Under the pieces are notes generated by a model that was not told the origin of the DNA, did not search any database, and saw nothing but the letters and a program-made list of their open reading frames with translations. Both the position numbers and the translations under genes were made by a program. Shown here one piece after another: positions 1-8,034 of a DNA stretch of 64,000 nt. Source of the stretch: Phycicoccus sp. HDW14 (GTDB taxonomy: Bacteria; Actinomycetota; Actinomycetes; Actinomycetales; Dermatophilaceae); NCBI RefSeq assembly GCF_011383005.1, contig NZ_CP049935.1, forward strand, positions 3,410,001 to 3,474,000, read 5' to 3'. The number at the start of each line of letters is the position of its first letter. Position 1 is the stretch's first letter.

Positions 1-1
1 G

Positions 2-754
2 ACGATGGTGCAGTCCGCGCTCGGAGTGGCCCACGTCGACGGCGTCTACTGGACGCTGTTCGCCGAGCTCCTCTTCTACGTGCTCGTCACCCTGCTGCTC
101 CTCGTCGGCCTGACCCGCGGGCGGGTGCTCGTCCTCGTGCTCGTGTGGCCGCCCCTGGCCGCTCTGGCGCACACGAGCGGCCAGGACCTGCTCGCCACGC
201 TGCTCAACTGGTACACCGCGCCCTTCTTCTGCCTCGGCATGGTGCTGTACCTCATCCACCGGTGGGGACCCTCGCTCCTCCACCTGCTGCTGCTCGGGTA
301 CTCGTGCGCCCTGGCCGTCGGGGTCACGGCGACGCGCTTCCCGGACGGCGCTCCCTCCGTCACCGGGGCGACGCCCTCGCTCGGCGTCGTCCTCGGCACG
401 GTGAGCGTCATCCCGCTGCTCGTGTGGGCGGCGGCCCGGTTCGCGCCGCGGGGGCGGGCCTGGCGGTGGCTCACCGTGCTCGGGGCGCTCACCTACCCGC
501 TCTACCTGCTGCACGAGTACTGGGGCTGGTACGTCCTGCACCTCGTGGCGCCCCGGCTGGACCGCTGGGCCGCCCTGGCGCTGGCCATCGCGGTGTGCCT
601 GGCCCTGGCCTGGGCGGTGCACCGGCTCGTCGAGCGACCGCTCGCACCCCGGCTGCGACGGGCGCTGCAGCAGGGGCTGGACGAGGCCGCGGCCGAGTCG
701 GCGTCCGGAGCGGCGGCCGACCCCGGACGCACCTCGGCGTCGACGACCGCCTGA
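2..754 (+). CDS. Acyltransferase family 3 membrane protein, C-terminal part (5' end outside window)
   Basis: The reading frame is open to the left edge, so this is the C-terminal ~250 residues of a longer polytopic protein. It starts inside the membrane domain with the stretch WTLFAELLFYVLVTLLLLVG, typical of OafA/acyltransferase-3 proteins, followed by several more hydrophobic segments. After the last membrane helix comes the family-typical positively charged VERPLAPRLRRAL segment and a low-complexity Ala/Glu tail. These enzymes acylate sugars or lipids at the inner membrane; the substrate cannot be read from this fragment. It converges with the YceI gene, only 12 bp away, with no obvious terminator between them. 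Confidence 0.8.
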   Translation, partial: TMVQSALGVAHVDGVYWTLFAELLFYVLVTLLLLVGLTRGRVLVLVLVWPPLAALAHTSGQDLLATLLNWYTAPFFCLGMVLYLIHRWGPSLLHLLLLGYSCALAVGVTATRFPDGAPSVTGATPSLGVVLGTVSVIPLLVWAAARFAPRGRAWRWLTVLGALTYPLYLLHEYWGWYVLHLVAPRLDRWAALALAIAVCLALAWAVHRLVERPLAPRLRRALQQGLDEAAAESASGAAADPGRTSASTTA

Positions 755-766
755 CCCGCCGGGCGG

Positions 767-1336
767 CTACTTCTTCGCGGGGGCGTCCTCGCGGCGCACG
801 GCGGAGATCTCGAACTCGAGGGTGATGCGCTCGGAGACCAGGACGCCGCCGGAGTCGAGCGGCATGTTCCACTCCAGCCCGAAGTCGCGGCGGTTGACCT
901 TGCGGCTGCCCTCGAAGCCAGCCCGCAGCACCCCGAAGGCGTCCTTCTCGACCCCCGTGAGGGCGATCGGGAAGGACAGGGTCTGCGTGACGTCGCGGAT
1001 GGTCAGGTCGCCGGTCACGAGGAAGGCGTTGTCCTCGACCTCCTCGACGCGGCTGCTGAGGAAGGTGATCTCGGGGTGGTTCTCGACGTCGAAGAAGTCG
1101 GCGCTGCGCAGGTGCTCGTCGCGCTGGGCGGTCCGGGTGTCGACGCTGGCCGCCTTGAGGACGACCTCGACGTAGCTCTGGGACATGTCCTCGAGGTCGG
1201 CGTGGACGTGGCCCTCGACGTCGTTGAACGAGCCCCGGACGGTCGTGATCATCGCGTGGCGTGCGGAGAACCCGATGCGGGTGTGCTGGGGGTCGAGGTC
1301 CCAGTCACCACTGAGGGACGGTGCGCTGTCGGTCAT
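767..1336 (-). CDS. YceI family protein
   Basis: About 189 residues. The start GDWDLDPQHTRIGFSARHAM and the later FFDVENHPEITFLSS and GDLTIRDVTQTL segments are hallmarks of the YceI lipocalin-like beta barrel, which binds isoprenoid or other amphipathic ligands. No signal peptide is visible, so this is probably the cytoplasmic actinobacterial type. The ATG at 1336 has a GGAG six bases upstream; a GTG at 1348 is also in frame but less well placed. Physiological ligand unknown. It is divergent from the secreted nuclease gene, and the roughly 225 bp between them must carry both promoters. Confidence 0.88.
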   Translation of the reverse strand: MTDSAPSLSGDWDLDPQHTRIGFSARHAMITTVRGSFNDVEGHVHADLEDMSQSYVEVVLKAASVDTRTAQRDEHLRSADFFDVENHPEITFLSSRVEEVEDNAFLVTGDLTIRDVTQTLSFPIALTGVEKDAFGVLRAGFEGSRKVNRRDFGLEWNMPLDSGGVLVSERITLEFEISAVRREDAPAKK

Positions 1337-1561
1337 GGTCGGCTCCACGTCTCGGCGACGCGGGACGCGTCGGGGCTGTCACGCGCAGTGTGGCAGACCG
1401 CACCCGTCCCCGGGAGGGAGTGTCGGGGCCACACGCCGACGTCGGTCCCGGACACGGCGGGTAACCCGTCCGCGCACCCGGCATCGGCCGTCCGGCCGAA
1501 CCTGCCGCCCTCGAGTGGTGGAGCCCACGGGCCCGTGCGACGCTCGCCCGCGGAGGTCATC

Positions 1562-2791
1562 ATGAAAGCACTGATCGCACTGGGAGTCGCCGTGGTCGCC
1601 GCGGTCGCGGCGGCGGCACCGGCCGTGTCCGCGAGCACGGACCAGCGGGGCAAGGTCGTCAACGTCGTCGACGGCGACACCGTCGATGTCGACATCGCCG
1701 GTGACGGCACCTCACGCCCGGTGACCATCCGCAACGCCGGCCTGCAGACGATGGAGCTCGGCCAGTGCCACGCCGACGACGCCGCCGCGGTCATGCGGCA
1801 GGTCGCGCTCGGCAAGACCGTGCGGGTCACGGCGCAGAGCTCGGGGTCGACGAGCCTGGGCCGGCCGGTCCGCACCGTCGACGTCATCGGCTCCTCGGGC
1901 ACCGTCGACACCCAGCTCGAGGTGCTGCGGCGCGGGCAGGCGCTGCCCTTCCCGATGGGCTTCGAGCAGAGCCGCAGCACGGCCTACCTCCTCGCCGCCG
2001 AGAAGGCGGCCGTGGCCGGCACCGGCCTGTGGGACGACGACGCCTGCGGGGCCGGCCCCTCGGTCGGGGCCCCGCTGCGGGTCATGGTCATGTACGAGGG
2101 CGACGGCGACGAGTCGCGCAACCCCAACGCCGAGTGGGTCGACATCCGCAACGAGGGCAGCACCGACGTGCCGATCGCCGGCTGGTGGCTGCGCAGCGCG
2201 GCCCAGGACAGCTTCTTCTTCCCCGCCGGCTCGGTCGTGCGGGCCGGTGGCACCACCCGGGTGTACGTGGGCAAGGGGACGCAGACCGCCACCTCCTTCC
2301 ACTGGGGCTTCAGCGCGCCGCGGTTCAACAACCTCTCCCCGACGCGGCGGGTCGGCGGGGGCGCCTACCTCTTCGACCCGCAGGGCGACCTGCGCGCGCA
2401 CTCCTCCTACCCGTGCCTGTACGGGTCCTGCCTCACCCCCGTCGCGCGCGGGAAGGTGCGCCTCCAGGCCCGCTACGACGCCCCGGGCGACGACGCGAAG
2501 AACGTCAACGGCGAGTACCTGACGATCACCTCGCTGGTCACCAAGCCGGTCAACCTCGCGTGGGTCGTCGTCGAGGTCAACGGCAACACCCTGCAGCTGC
2601 AGCCGGGCACCGTCCTGCCGAAGAAGGGCTCGACGGTCCGCATCCACATGGGCAAGGGCACGACCACGGCGACGACCAAGTACTGGGGCCACACGGGCAG
2701 CATGCTGACCAACAGCGGCGGCTCGGTCGAGCTGCGCACCGCGGAGTCCTCCCGGATCGCCTGCGCCAGCTGGGGCACCGGCCACTGCTGA
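1562..2791 (+). CDS. Secreted thermonuclease-like protein with two lamin-tail domains
   Basis: 409 residues, with a GGAGG Shine-Dalgarno directly before the ATG. Residues 1-27 form a Sec signal peptide (MKALIALGVAVVAAVAAAAP, cut near VSA). Residues ~30-165 are a staphylococcal-nuclease fold: GKVVNVVDGDTVDVDIAG is the classic first motif and GLWDDDACG the end of the domain. Two lamin-tail-like beta sandwiches follow, ~170-285 (NAEWVDIRNEGSTDVPIAGWWLR) and ~295-409 (NGEYLTITSLVTKPVNLAWVVVE). Lamin-tail domains often accompany secreted bacterial nucleases. I infer an exported nuclease or DNA-binding surface protein. The catalytic Arg and Glu positions are not clearly matched, so activity is uncertain. 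Confidence 0.82.
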   Translation: MKALIALGVAVVAAVAAAAPAVSASTDQRGKVVNVVDGDTVDVDIAGDGTSRPVTIRNAGLQTMELGQCHADDAAAVMRQVALGKTVRVTAQSSGSTSLGRPVRTVDVIGSSGTVDTQLEVLRRGQALPFPMGFEQSRSTAYLLAAEKAAVAGTGLWDDDACGAGPSVGAPLRVMVMYEGDGDESRNPNAEWVDIRNEGSTDVPIAGWWLRSAAQDSFFFPAGSVVRAGGTTRVYVGKGTQTATSFHWGFSAPRFNNLSPTRRVGGGAYLFDPQGDLRAHSSYPCLYGSCLTPVARGKVRLQARYDAPGDDAKNVNGEYLTITSLVTKPVNLAWVVVEVNGNTLQLQPGTVLPKKGSTVRIHMGKGTTTATTKYWGHTGSMLTNSGGSVELRTAESSRIACASWGTGHC

Positions 2792-2795
2792 CCTG

Positions 2796-2883
2796 GTGGG
2801 CGGGCCCACGCCGGAGGGACGACGGAGTCGGTACTCCAGTGGGCGGGGGCCCACGCTGGAGGAACGACGGACTCGGTACTCCG
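2796..2883. repeat. Tandem palindromic intergenic repeat (two ~44 bp units)
   Basis: Unit 1 (2796-2838) and unit 2 (2839-2883) are near-identical direct repeats, with the beginning of a third GTGGGG copy at 2884. Each unit contains a perfect GTGGGC/GCCCAC hairpin with a 2-4 base G loop, then a spacer, then GGAGT-CGGT-ACTCC, which is perfectly paired in unit 1 and has one changed base in unit 2. It lies 4 bp behind the nuclease stop codon and may act as a transcription terminator or be a dispersed REP-like element. Confidence 0.7.
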
Positions 2884-2967
2884 GTGGGGAGTTCTCCCCA
2901 TCGTGTCCTCCCGGGCGCGCGGTCTAGGCTCGGACGGACATTTCTCACCGTCCGAGGGGATCGCTCC

Positions 2968-3441
2968 ATGCGCGTGCTCGTCCATCCCGGTCCGAGCGCC
3001 CCGGCGCCCCCGGGGGTCCGCCTCGAGGTGCCGGAGTCGTGGGTCGCGTCCCCGGCGGGCGATGCCCTGCTGCGGGCCGCCGGGCCGGGCGCGAACGGGC
3101 GGGTCGAGGTCGTCGTGCGGCACCGTGCCGAGCCCCCGCAGGACGTCGTCGAGGACGTCGTCGCGGCGCTCGCCGCTGCCGCCGGTGGCCCGGAGGGCGA
3201 GGTCGAGGAGCCGTTCGTCGTCGAGATCGGCGGCCGCGAGTGGCACGCCCGCAACGTCTCCTGGGACGAGGACGGCACGGCGGTCGTCGAGGTCCACCTC
3301 GTGACCGCGCTCCCCGCCACCGACGAGGCCAGCCGGGTCGTCCACGTCGCCGGCCGGGTCGCCGGCGAGGGCCTGGACGCCGACTACGACGTGCTCCAGC
3401 AGGTCCTCGAGACCCTCGTCGTCCAGGAGGCCGGCGCGTGA
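2968..3441 (+). CDS. Hypothetical protein, first gene of the kinase/MoxR operon
   Basis: 157 residues, soluble, no signal peptide or membrane segment. GAGG about eight bases upstream supports the ATG. The sequence has an alpha/beta pattern with a VRLEVPESWVASPAG start and a long acidic mid-section. I do not recognise the family; the overall shape slightly resembles PsbP/LpqN-type domains but no diagnostic motif is visible. Its stop overlaps the GTG of the PP2C gene by three bases, so it is translationally coupled to the signalling genes and probably works with them. Confidence 0.7.
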   Translation: MRVLVHPGPSAPAPPGVRLEVPESWVASPAGDALLRAAGPGANGRVEVVVRHRAEPPQDVVEDVVAALAAAAGGPEGEVEEPFVVEIGGREWHARNVSWDEDGTAVVEVHLVTALPATDEASRVVHVAGRVAGEGLDADYDVLQQVLETLVVQEAGA

Positions 3442-4247
3442 GGGCCGGGGGCCGGGTGCTGCGCGGCAGCTCGATGCTCGTGCGGGCCGGCAGCGCCACC
3501 GACGTCGGCCGGGTCCGCGACCACAACGAGGACTCCGTCATCTCCGGCAGCCGCGTCTTCGCCGTGGCCGACGGGATGGGCGGGCACGCCGCGGGCGAGG
3601 TCGCCTCGGGCATCGTCGTCGACGCCCTCACCGCCCTCGAGCAGCGCCCGCCGACCCGGCCCGAGGACGTCACCGAGGTCCTGCGCGAGGCGAACCGCCG
3701 CATCCTCGCGGCCGTCGCCGAGCACCCCGAGCTGCGGGGGATGGGCACCACCGTCACGGGGGTCACGGTCGTCGACACCGGCGGCCGCGAGCACTGGGTC
3801 GTCTTCAACGTCGGCGACTCGCGCGTCTACCGGCTCGTCGACAACCGGATGCACCAGGTGACGCGCGACCACTCCGAGGTCCGCGAGCTGCTCGACGCCG
3901 GCCTGCTCGACGCCTCCGAGGTCGCCCGCCACCCGCTGCGCAACGTCATCACGCGCTCGCTCGGCACCGACCCCGCTCCCGAGGTCGACGTGTGGGTGCT
4001 CGCGCCCACGCCCGGTGAGCGCTTCGTCGTCTGCAGCGACGGTCTGAGCGGCGAGCTCGACGACCGGGACATCATGCTGCTCGCCCGCCAGTACGCTGAT
4101 CCCCAGAACGCCGCCGACGAGCTGGTCGGTGCGGCCGTGCGGGCCGGGGGACGCGACAACGTCTCCGTCGTGGTCGTCGCCGTCGAGGCAGGAGAGGATG
4201 ACGACGACGCGGACACCGCACCGCGCGCCGGCCTGCACCGACCCTGA
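3438..4247 (+). CDS. PP2C family Ser/Thr protein phosphatase
   Basis: 269 residues from the coupled GTG at 3438, which has GGAGG seven bases upstream; an ATG at 3474 is the alternative. All PPM motifs are present: RVRDHNEDS near the start, VADGMGGHAAGEVAS, GTTVTG, VGDSRVY, TRDHSEV, VVCSDGLSGELDD and the final GGRDNVSVVVV. The metal-binding aspartates of DHNED, ADGMGG, CSDGL and RDN are intact, so it should be an active Mn/Mg-dependent phosphatase. It has no membrane segment, unlike PstP. The adjacent kinase is the obvious partner, the phosphatase reversing its phosphorylations. Confidence 0.93.
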   Translation: MRAGGRVLRGSSMLVRAGSATDVGRVRDHNEDSVISGSRVFAVADGMGGHAAGEVASGIVVDALTALEQRPPTRPEDVTEVLREANRRILAAVAEHPELRGMGTTVTGVTVVDTGGREHWVVFNVGDSRVYRLVDNRMHQVTRDHSEVRELLDAGLLDASEVARHPLRNVITRSLGTDPAPEVDVWVLAPTPGERFVVCSDGLSGELDDRDIMLLARQYADPQNAADELVGAAVRAGGRDNVSVVVVAVEAGEDDDDADTAPRAGLHRP

Positions 4248-4261
4248 CGAGGAGCCGCCCC

Positions 4262-5685
4262 GTGACCGAGGTGCGATCCTCCGTGCACCCGGGGTTCCTC
4301 GAGATCACCGGACCCGACGTCCTGGCCGTCGTCGAGGTGGCCGACCGGCACCGTGAGCCGCTCGAGGCCGCCGCCGCCGACGGGATGGTCCAGCTCCTCG
4401 ACCTGCTGTGCTCGCGCGGCCTGCTCGTCCTGCCGTCCTTCGCGCTCGCCGCCCGGCACGGCGACTCCGTGCGGGTGCTGCTGCGGGGCACGGCCACCGC
4501 GGTGCTCGCGGACGGCACGGTGCTCAGCGCCGACGGCCGGCTGCCGTGGCGCGAGGTCGAGGTCGACGAGGCCGCGGCCGGTGGCGTCGTCACCCTGTCG
4601 ACGCCGGAGCCCGAGCCCGAGGTCGCCCGCGGGTGGCGCCGACCGGCCCGCCTGCGCGCCGGCGCCGCCGCAGCCGTCGCCCCCGACGCCGCACCGGAGC
4701 CGGTCGCCGGTGAGCCGGTCGTGGACGAGCCGGAGGTCGTGCAGGAGCCCGTCGTCGAGGCGGAGCCCGAGGTCGTGCCCGAGCCGGAGGTCGTCGAGCC
4801 CGAGCCCGAGCCCGAGCCGGAGCCCGAGGTCGTGCCCGAACCGGAGCCCGAGCCCGAGGTCGTCGAGCCGGAGCCCGAGCCGGAGCCGGCCCCGGTCATC
4901 CCGCCGGCCGACCTCACCCTGCCGCCGCCCGAGGACTCCCCGGGCGCCGCCCCCGTCGAGCGGGTGCCGCCGGCCCCGCCGCCGGACCGCTCGATCATCG
5001 ACTCCGTCCCGTGGCGCACGGCCGGTGGCGCGCCCCTCGCCGCCGCCGCACCCGCCGTCCCGGTCCCCACCACGGCCCCGGAGCCGACCCCCCCGCCACC
5101 GCCCCCGGTCGAGCACACCGTCGCCCCGAGCCCGAGCCCGAACCGGTGGCCGACGACGTGCCGGTCGCCGACGTCACGACCTCGCGCGGCGGCCTGCCCC
5201 GCTCCGACGAGGACCTCGACCGCCCGGTCGTCCTCGCCGTGCTCTGCCCGGCCGGCCACCACTCACCGCCGCACGCCGGCCGGTGCCGCACCTGCCGGCG
5301 CGAGATCCCGCCCCAGCAGCCGACACCCATCCCGCGCCCCCCGCTCGGGGTGCTGCGCATCTCCACCGGCGGCGTCGTGCCGCTCGATCGCGGGGTCCTC
5401 CTCGGCCGGGCGCCCCGCGTCAACGAGGAGCTGCCGGCCAACCAGCGCCCGCACCTCATCCGGGTGGGCGGCGTCGACCGCGACATCAGCCGCAACCACG
5501 CGGAGGTCGTCCTCGAGGGCTGGCACGTCCTCGTCCGCGACCTCGGGTCGACCAACGGCACCACCGTCGCGCTGCCCGGCGAGGAGCCGGTCCGCCTGCG
5601 CCCCACCGAGGACCAGGGCATCGAGCCAGGCACCGTCATCACCCTCGCCGACGAGGTCTCGCTGACCTACGAGGTCGAGGGATGA
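4262..5685 (+). CDS. FHA domain protein with Pro/Glu linker and zinc-ribbon motif (one apparent frameshift)
   Basis: GTG start with GAGGAG seven bases upstream. Residues ~1-115 form an N-terminal alpha/beta domain I cannot name. A long linker of repeated EPEPEPEVV units follows (~4595-4900), then a proline-rich stretch. A CPAGH...CRTC zinc-ribbon-like motif precedes a canonical C-terminal FHA domain with LGRAP, DISRNHAEV and DLGSTNGT, which binds phosphothreonine. The frame breaks in the C run 5124-5127; adding one C restores a continuous protein of about 474 residues ending at 5685. That stop overlaps the kinase ATG. It probably docks on the phosphorylated kinase or its substrates. Confidence 0.85.
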
Positions 5686-7142
5686 GCCCAGCCGACGCCC
5701 CGGACATCCCGGGCCTGGAGTTCGTGCGCCCGCTCGGCTCCGGCGGGTACGCCGACGTCTACCTCTACGAGCAGCAGTCACCGCGGATGAACGTCGCGGT
5801 CAAGGTGCTCAAGCGCCAGGGCCTGACCACGGCGATCCGCCGGCAGTTCGTCGACGAGGCGAACACGATGGCCCAGCTCGCCGACCACCCGTTCATCGTC
5901 CAGGTCTTCCGGTCCGAGCAGACGGCCGACGGCGGCGCCTACCTCGTCATGAAGTACTACCCGCCGCCGAACCTCGCGCAGCGGGCCAAGGCCGAGCGGC
6001 TCACGGTCGAGGAGGTGCTGCGCACCGGCATCCAGCTCGCCAGCGCCGTCGAGACCGCGCACCGGGCCGGCATCATCCACCGCGACATCAAGCCGGCCAA
6101 CGTCCTCGTCAGCCAGTACGGCCAGCCCGGGCTCACCGACTTCGGCATCGCCGGACGGGGCGGGCACGCCGAGGACGTCGACGAGGACGTCGGCGTCTCG
6201 GTGCCGTGGTCGGCGCCCGAGGTGCTCTACGGCCAGTCCAACGGCGACTCCCGCAGCGACGTCTACTCCCTGGCCGCGACGCTGTGGCACCTGCTCGTCG
6301 GGCGCTCGCCGTTCGAGCAGCCGGGCGGCGACAACTCCGCGTACGCCCTGATGCCGCGGATCCGCGCCACCCCCGTGCCGACCACGGGGCGCGCCGACGT
6401 ACCGGTCTCGCTCGAGCGGCTGCTGTCGCACGCGATGGCCAAGAGCCCCGACGGCCGCCCGCAGACCGCCCTCGAGCTGGCCCGCGGGCTGCAGGCCGTC
6501 GAGCGCGAGCAGCGGCTGCCGAGCACCTCGGTCGTCGTGCTCGACGAGACCGGTCGGACGACGAGCGCCGACGTGCCGTCGGCCCGCCCCGGCGGCCTCG
6601 ACGAGCAGGACCGCACCAGCGTGCGCGCCGTCTCGGTGCCCAGTGCGCCGGGGCCCGCGCACACGCCGGTCGAGGCCCCGCTCGACGACGACGAGGACGG
6701 CCCGGCGACCATCAGCGGCGGCGTCGTGCTCGGCGTGCTCGCGCTGCTCGTCGTCGTCACCGTCGGGGTGCTCGTCTGGGCGGTCAACCGCGGCGGCGAG
6801 GACGAGGTCCCCACACCGGCCCTGAGCACCCGCACGAGCACCGGCGCCCCGACGAAGGTCGTCGACGCCCCCGAGCAGCCGGCCATCGACGCCCGGTCGG
6901 CGGCCGGCGCGGTGACCTTCTCGTGGAACTACGTCGGCGCCGAGGCCGACGACTTCTTCCAGGTGCGGGTCGCCTCGTCCGAGGCCGCCGTCGCCGACGC
7001 GCGACCCATCATCGTCAAGTCCACGGCGAGGTACTCGGCGAAGGCGGCGCCGGGGAAGACGGTCTGCGCGCAGGTGCGGGTGTCCCGGAAGTCGGGCATC
7101 TACTCCCCGCTGTCACCGATCCGCTGCGAGAGCGCCGGATGA
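5682..7142 (+). CDS. Transmembrane Ser/Thr protein kinase with FN3-like ectodomain
   Basis: 486 residues; the ATG overlaps the FHA stop (ATGA). The N-terminal ~275 residues are a complete Hanks-type kinase: GSGGYADVY glycine loop, VAVKVLK lysine, HRDIKPANV catalytic loop, DFGIA and SAPEVLYG. A Thr/Ser-rich juxtamembrane region follows, then one membrane helix (~345-368, VVLGVLALLVVVTVGVLVWAV). The outside part (~395-480) begins with AAGAVTFSWNY and looks like a single fibronectin-III-like sandwich instead of PASTA repeats. It probably senses envelope state and phosphorylates operon partners such as the FHA proteins; the ligand is unknown. Confidence 0.93.
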   Translation: MSPADAPDIPGLEFVRPLGSGGYADVYLYEQQSPRMNVAVKVLKRQGLTTAIRRQFVDEANTMAQLADHPFIVQVFRSEQTADGGAYLVMKYYPPPNLAQRAKAERLTVEEVLRTGIQLASAVETAHRAGIIHRDIKPANVLVSQYGQPGLTDFGIAGRGGHAEDVDEDVGVSVPWSAPEVLYGQSNGDSRSDVYSLAATLWHLLVGRSPFEQPGGDNSAYALMPRIRATPVPTTGRADVPVSLERLLSHAMAKSPDGRPQTALELARGLQAVEREQRLPSTSVVVLDETGRTTSADVPSARPGGLDEQDRTSVRAVSVPSAPGPAHTPVEAPLDDDEDGPATISGGVVLGVLALLVVVTVGVLVWAVNRGGEDEVPTPALSTRTSTGAPTKVVDAPEQPAIDARSAAGAVTFSWNYVGAEADDFFQVRVASSEAAVADARPIIVKSTARYSAKAAPGKTVCAQVRVSRKSGIYSPLSPIRCESAG

Positions 7143-7170
7143 CGATGTCGTTCCGAGAGAGGGGGCCCCG

Positions 7171-7872
7171 ATGGCCGTGACCGTCGAGTTCTGCGGCGAG
7201 GAGTTCGTCGCACCCGAGGGCCGACCGCTGACCATCGGTCGGGTCGCCGACGTCGAGATCGACGACAACCCCTACCTGCACCGGGTCTTCCTCCAGGTGC
7301 ACCACGAGCACGGGCTGTGGTGGCTCAGCAACGTCGGGTCGACCCTCACCGCGACCGTCGCCGACACCAAGGGCCTCTTCCAGGCGTGGCTCTCGCCGGG
7401 CGCGCGCATCCCGCTGGCCCTCGAGGCCTTCACGGTGTGGTTCACCGCCGGCCCGACGACCTACGACTTCGACATCGTCGTCGAGGACACCCCGTTCGTG
7501 TCGGTCGAGACCGCCGCCGAGCTCGAGCCGGAGGACTCCAGCGCCCAGACCACGGTCGGGCGGGTGTCGATGACGCCCGACCAGAAGCTGCTCGTCGTCG
7601 CCCTCTGCGAGTCCTTCCTGCGCACCACGTACGCCGGCGGCGGGCAGATCCCGTCCTCGGCGGAGGCGGCCCAGCGGCTCGGGTGGACGGTCACCAAGTT
7701 CAACCGCAAGCTCGACAACGTGTGCCAGAAGCTCGCCGACGCCGGCACCCGCGGCCTGCACGGCGGGCCCGGCAAGCTCGCGAGCAACCGCAAGTCCCGG
7801 CTCGTCGAGCACGCCCTCTCGACCCGGATGGTCACCGAGGTCGACCTGCGGCTCCTGCCCGACCCCGCCTGA
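7171..7872 (+). CDS. FHA-like / winged-helix protein
   Basis: 233 residues with a GAGAGGGGG Shine-Dalgarno. Residues ~1-100 resemble an FHA sandwich: LTIGRVADVEIDDN carries the GR, and SNVGS stands where DxGSxNG is expected. The canonical SxxH phosphopeptide motif is replaced by YLHRVFLQVHH. Residues ~125-220 are helical with a helix-turn-helix-like LGWTVTKFNRKLDNVCQKL, suggesting a winged helix. It is probably the regulatory output of the neighbouring kinase/phosphatase pair, perhaps binding DNA such as the 8.0 kb promoter region. The DNA-binding role is inference. Confidence 0.75.
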   Translation: MAVTVEFCGEEFVAPEGRPLTIGRVADVEIDDNPYLHRVFLQVHHEHGLWWLSNVGSTLTATVADTKGLFQAWLSPGARIPLALEAFTVWFTAGPTTYDFDIVVEDTPFVSVETAAELEPEDSSAQTTVGRVSMTPDQKLLVVALCESFLRTTYAGGGQIPSSAEAAQRLGWTVTKFNRKLDNVCQKLADAGTRGLHGGPGKLASNRKSRLVEHALSTRMVTEVDLRLLPDPA

Positions 7873-8034
7873 CCGGGCGCCCCCGCTCGAGGCCGCGCCC
7901 GGGTAGTCCTCCCCATGGCCCCGGGTCCCGGGTGGCGCCATCCTGATGAACAGCGACCACCTCGCGGTTACGCTGGACCGGCGTGCCCGGCGGGGGAGCC
8001 GGGACGGGGTCCCAGACGATGACGAGGAGCTGAC

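Noticed and set aside
4595-4900. Short tandem repeats (GAGCCC/GAGCCG units) as a microsatellite or CRISPR-like array
   Set aside because: In frame they encode the Pro/Glu linker of the FHA protein; units are six bases long and there are no spacers.
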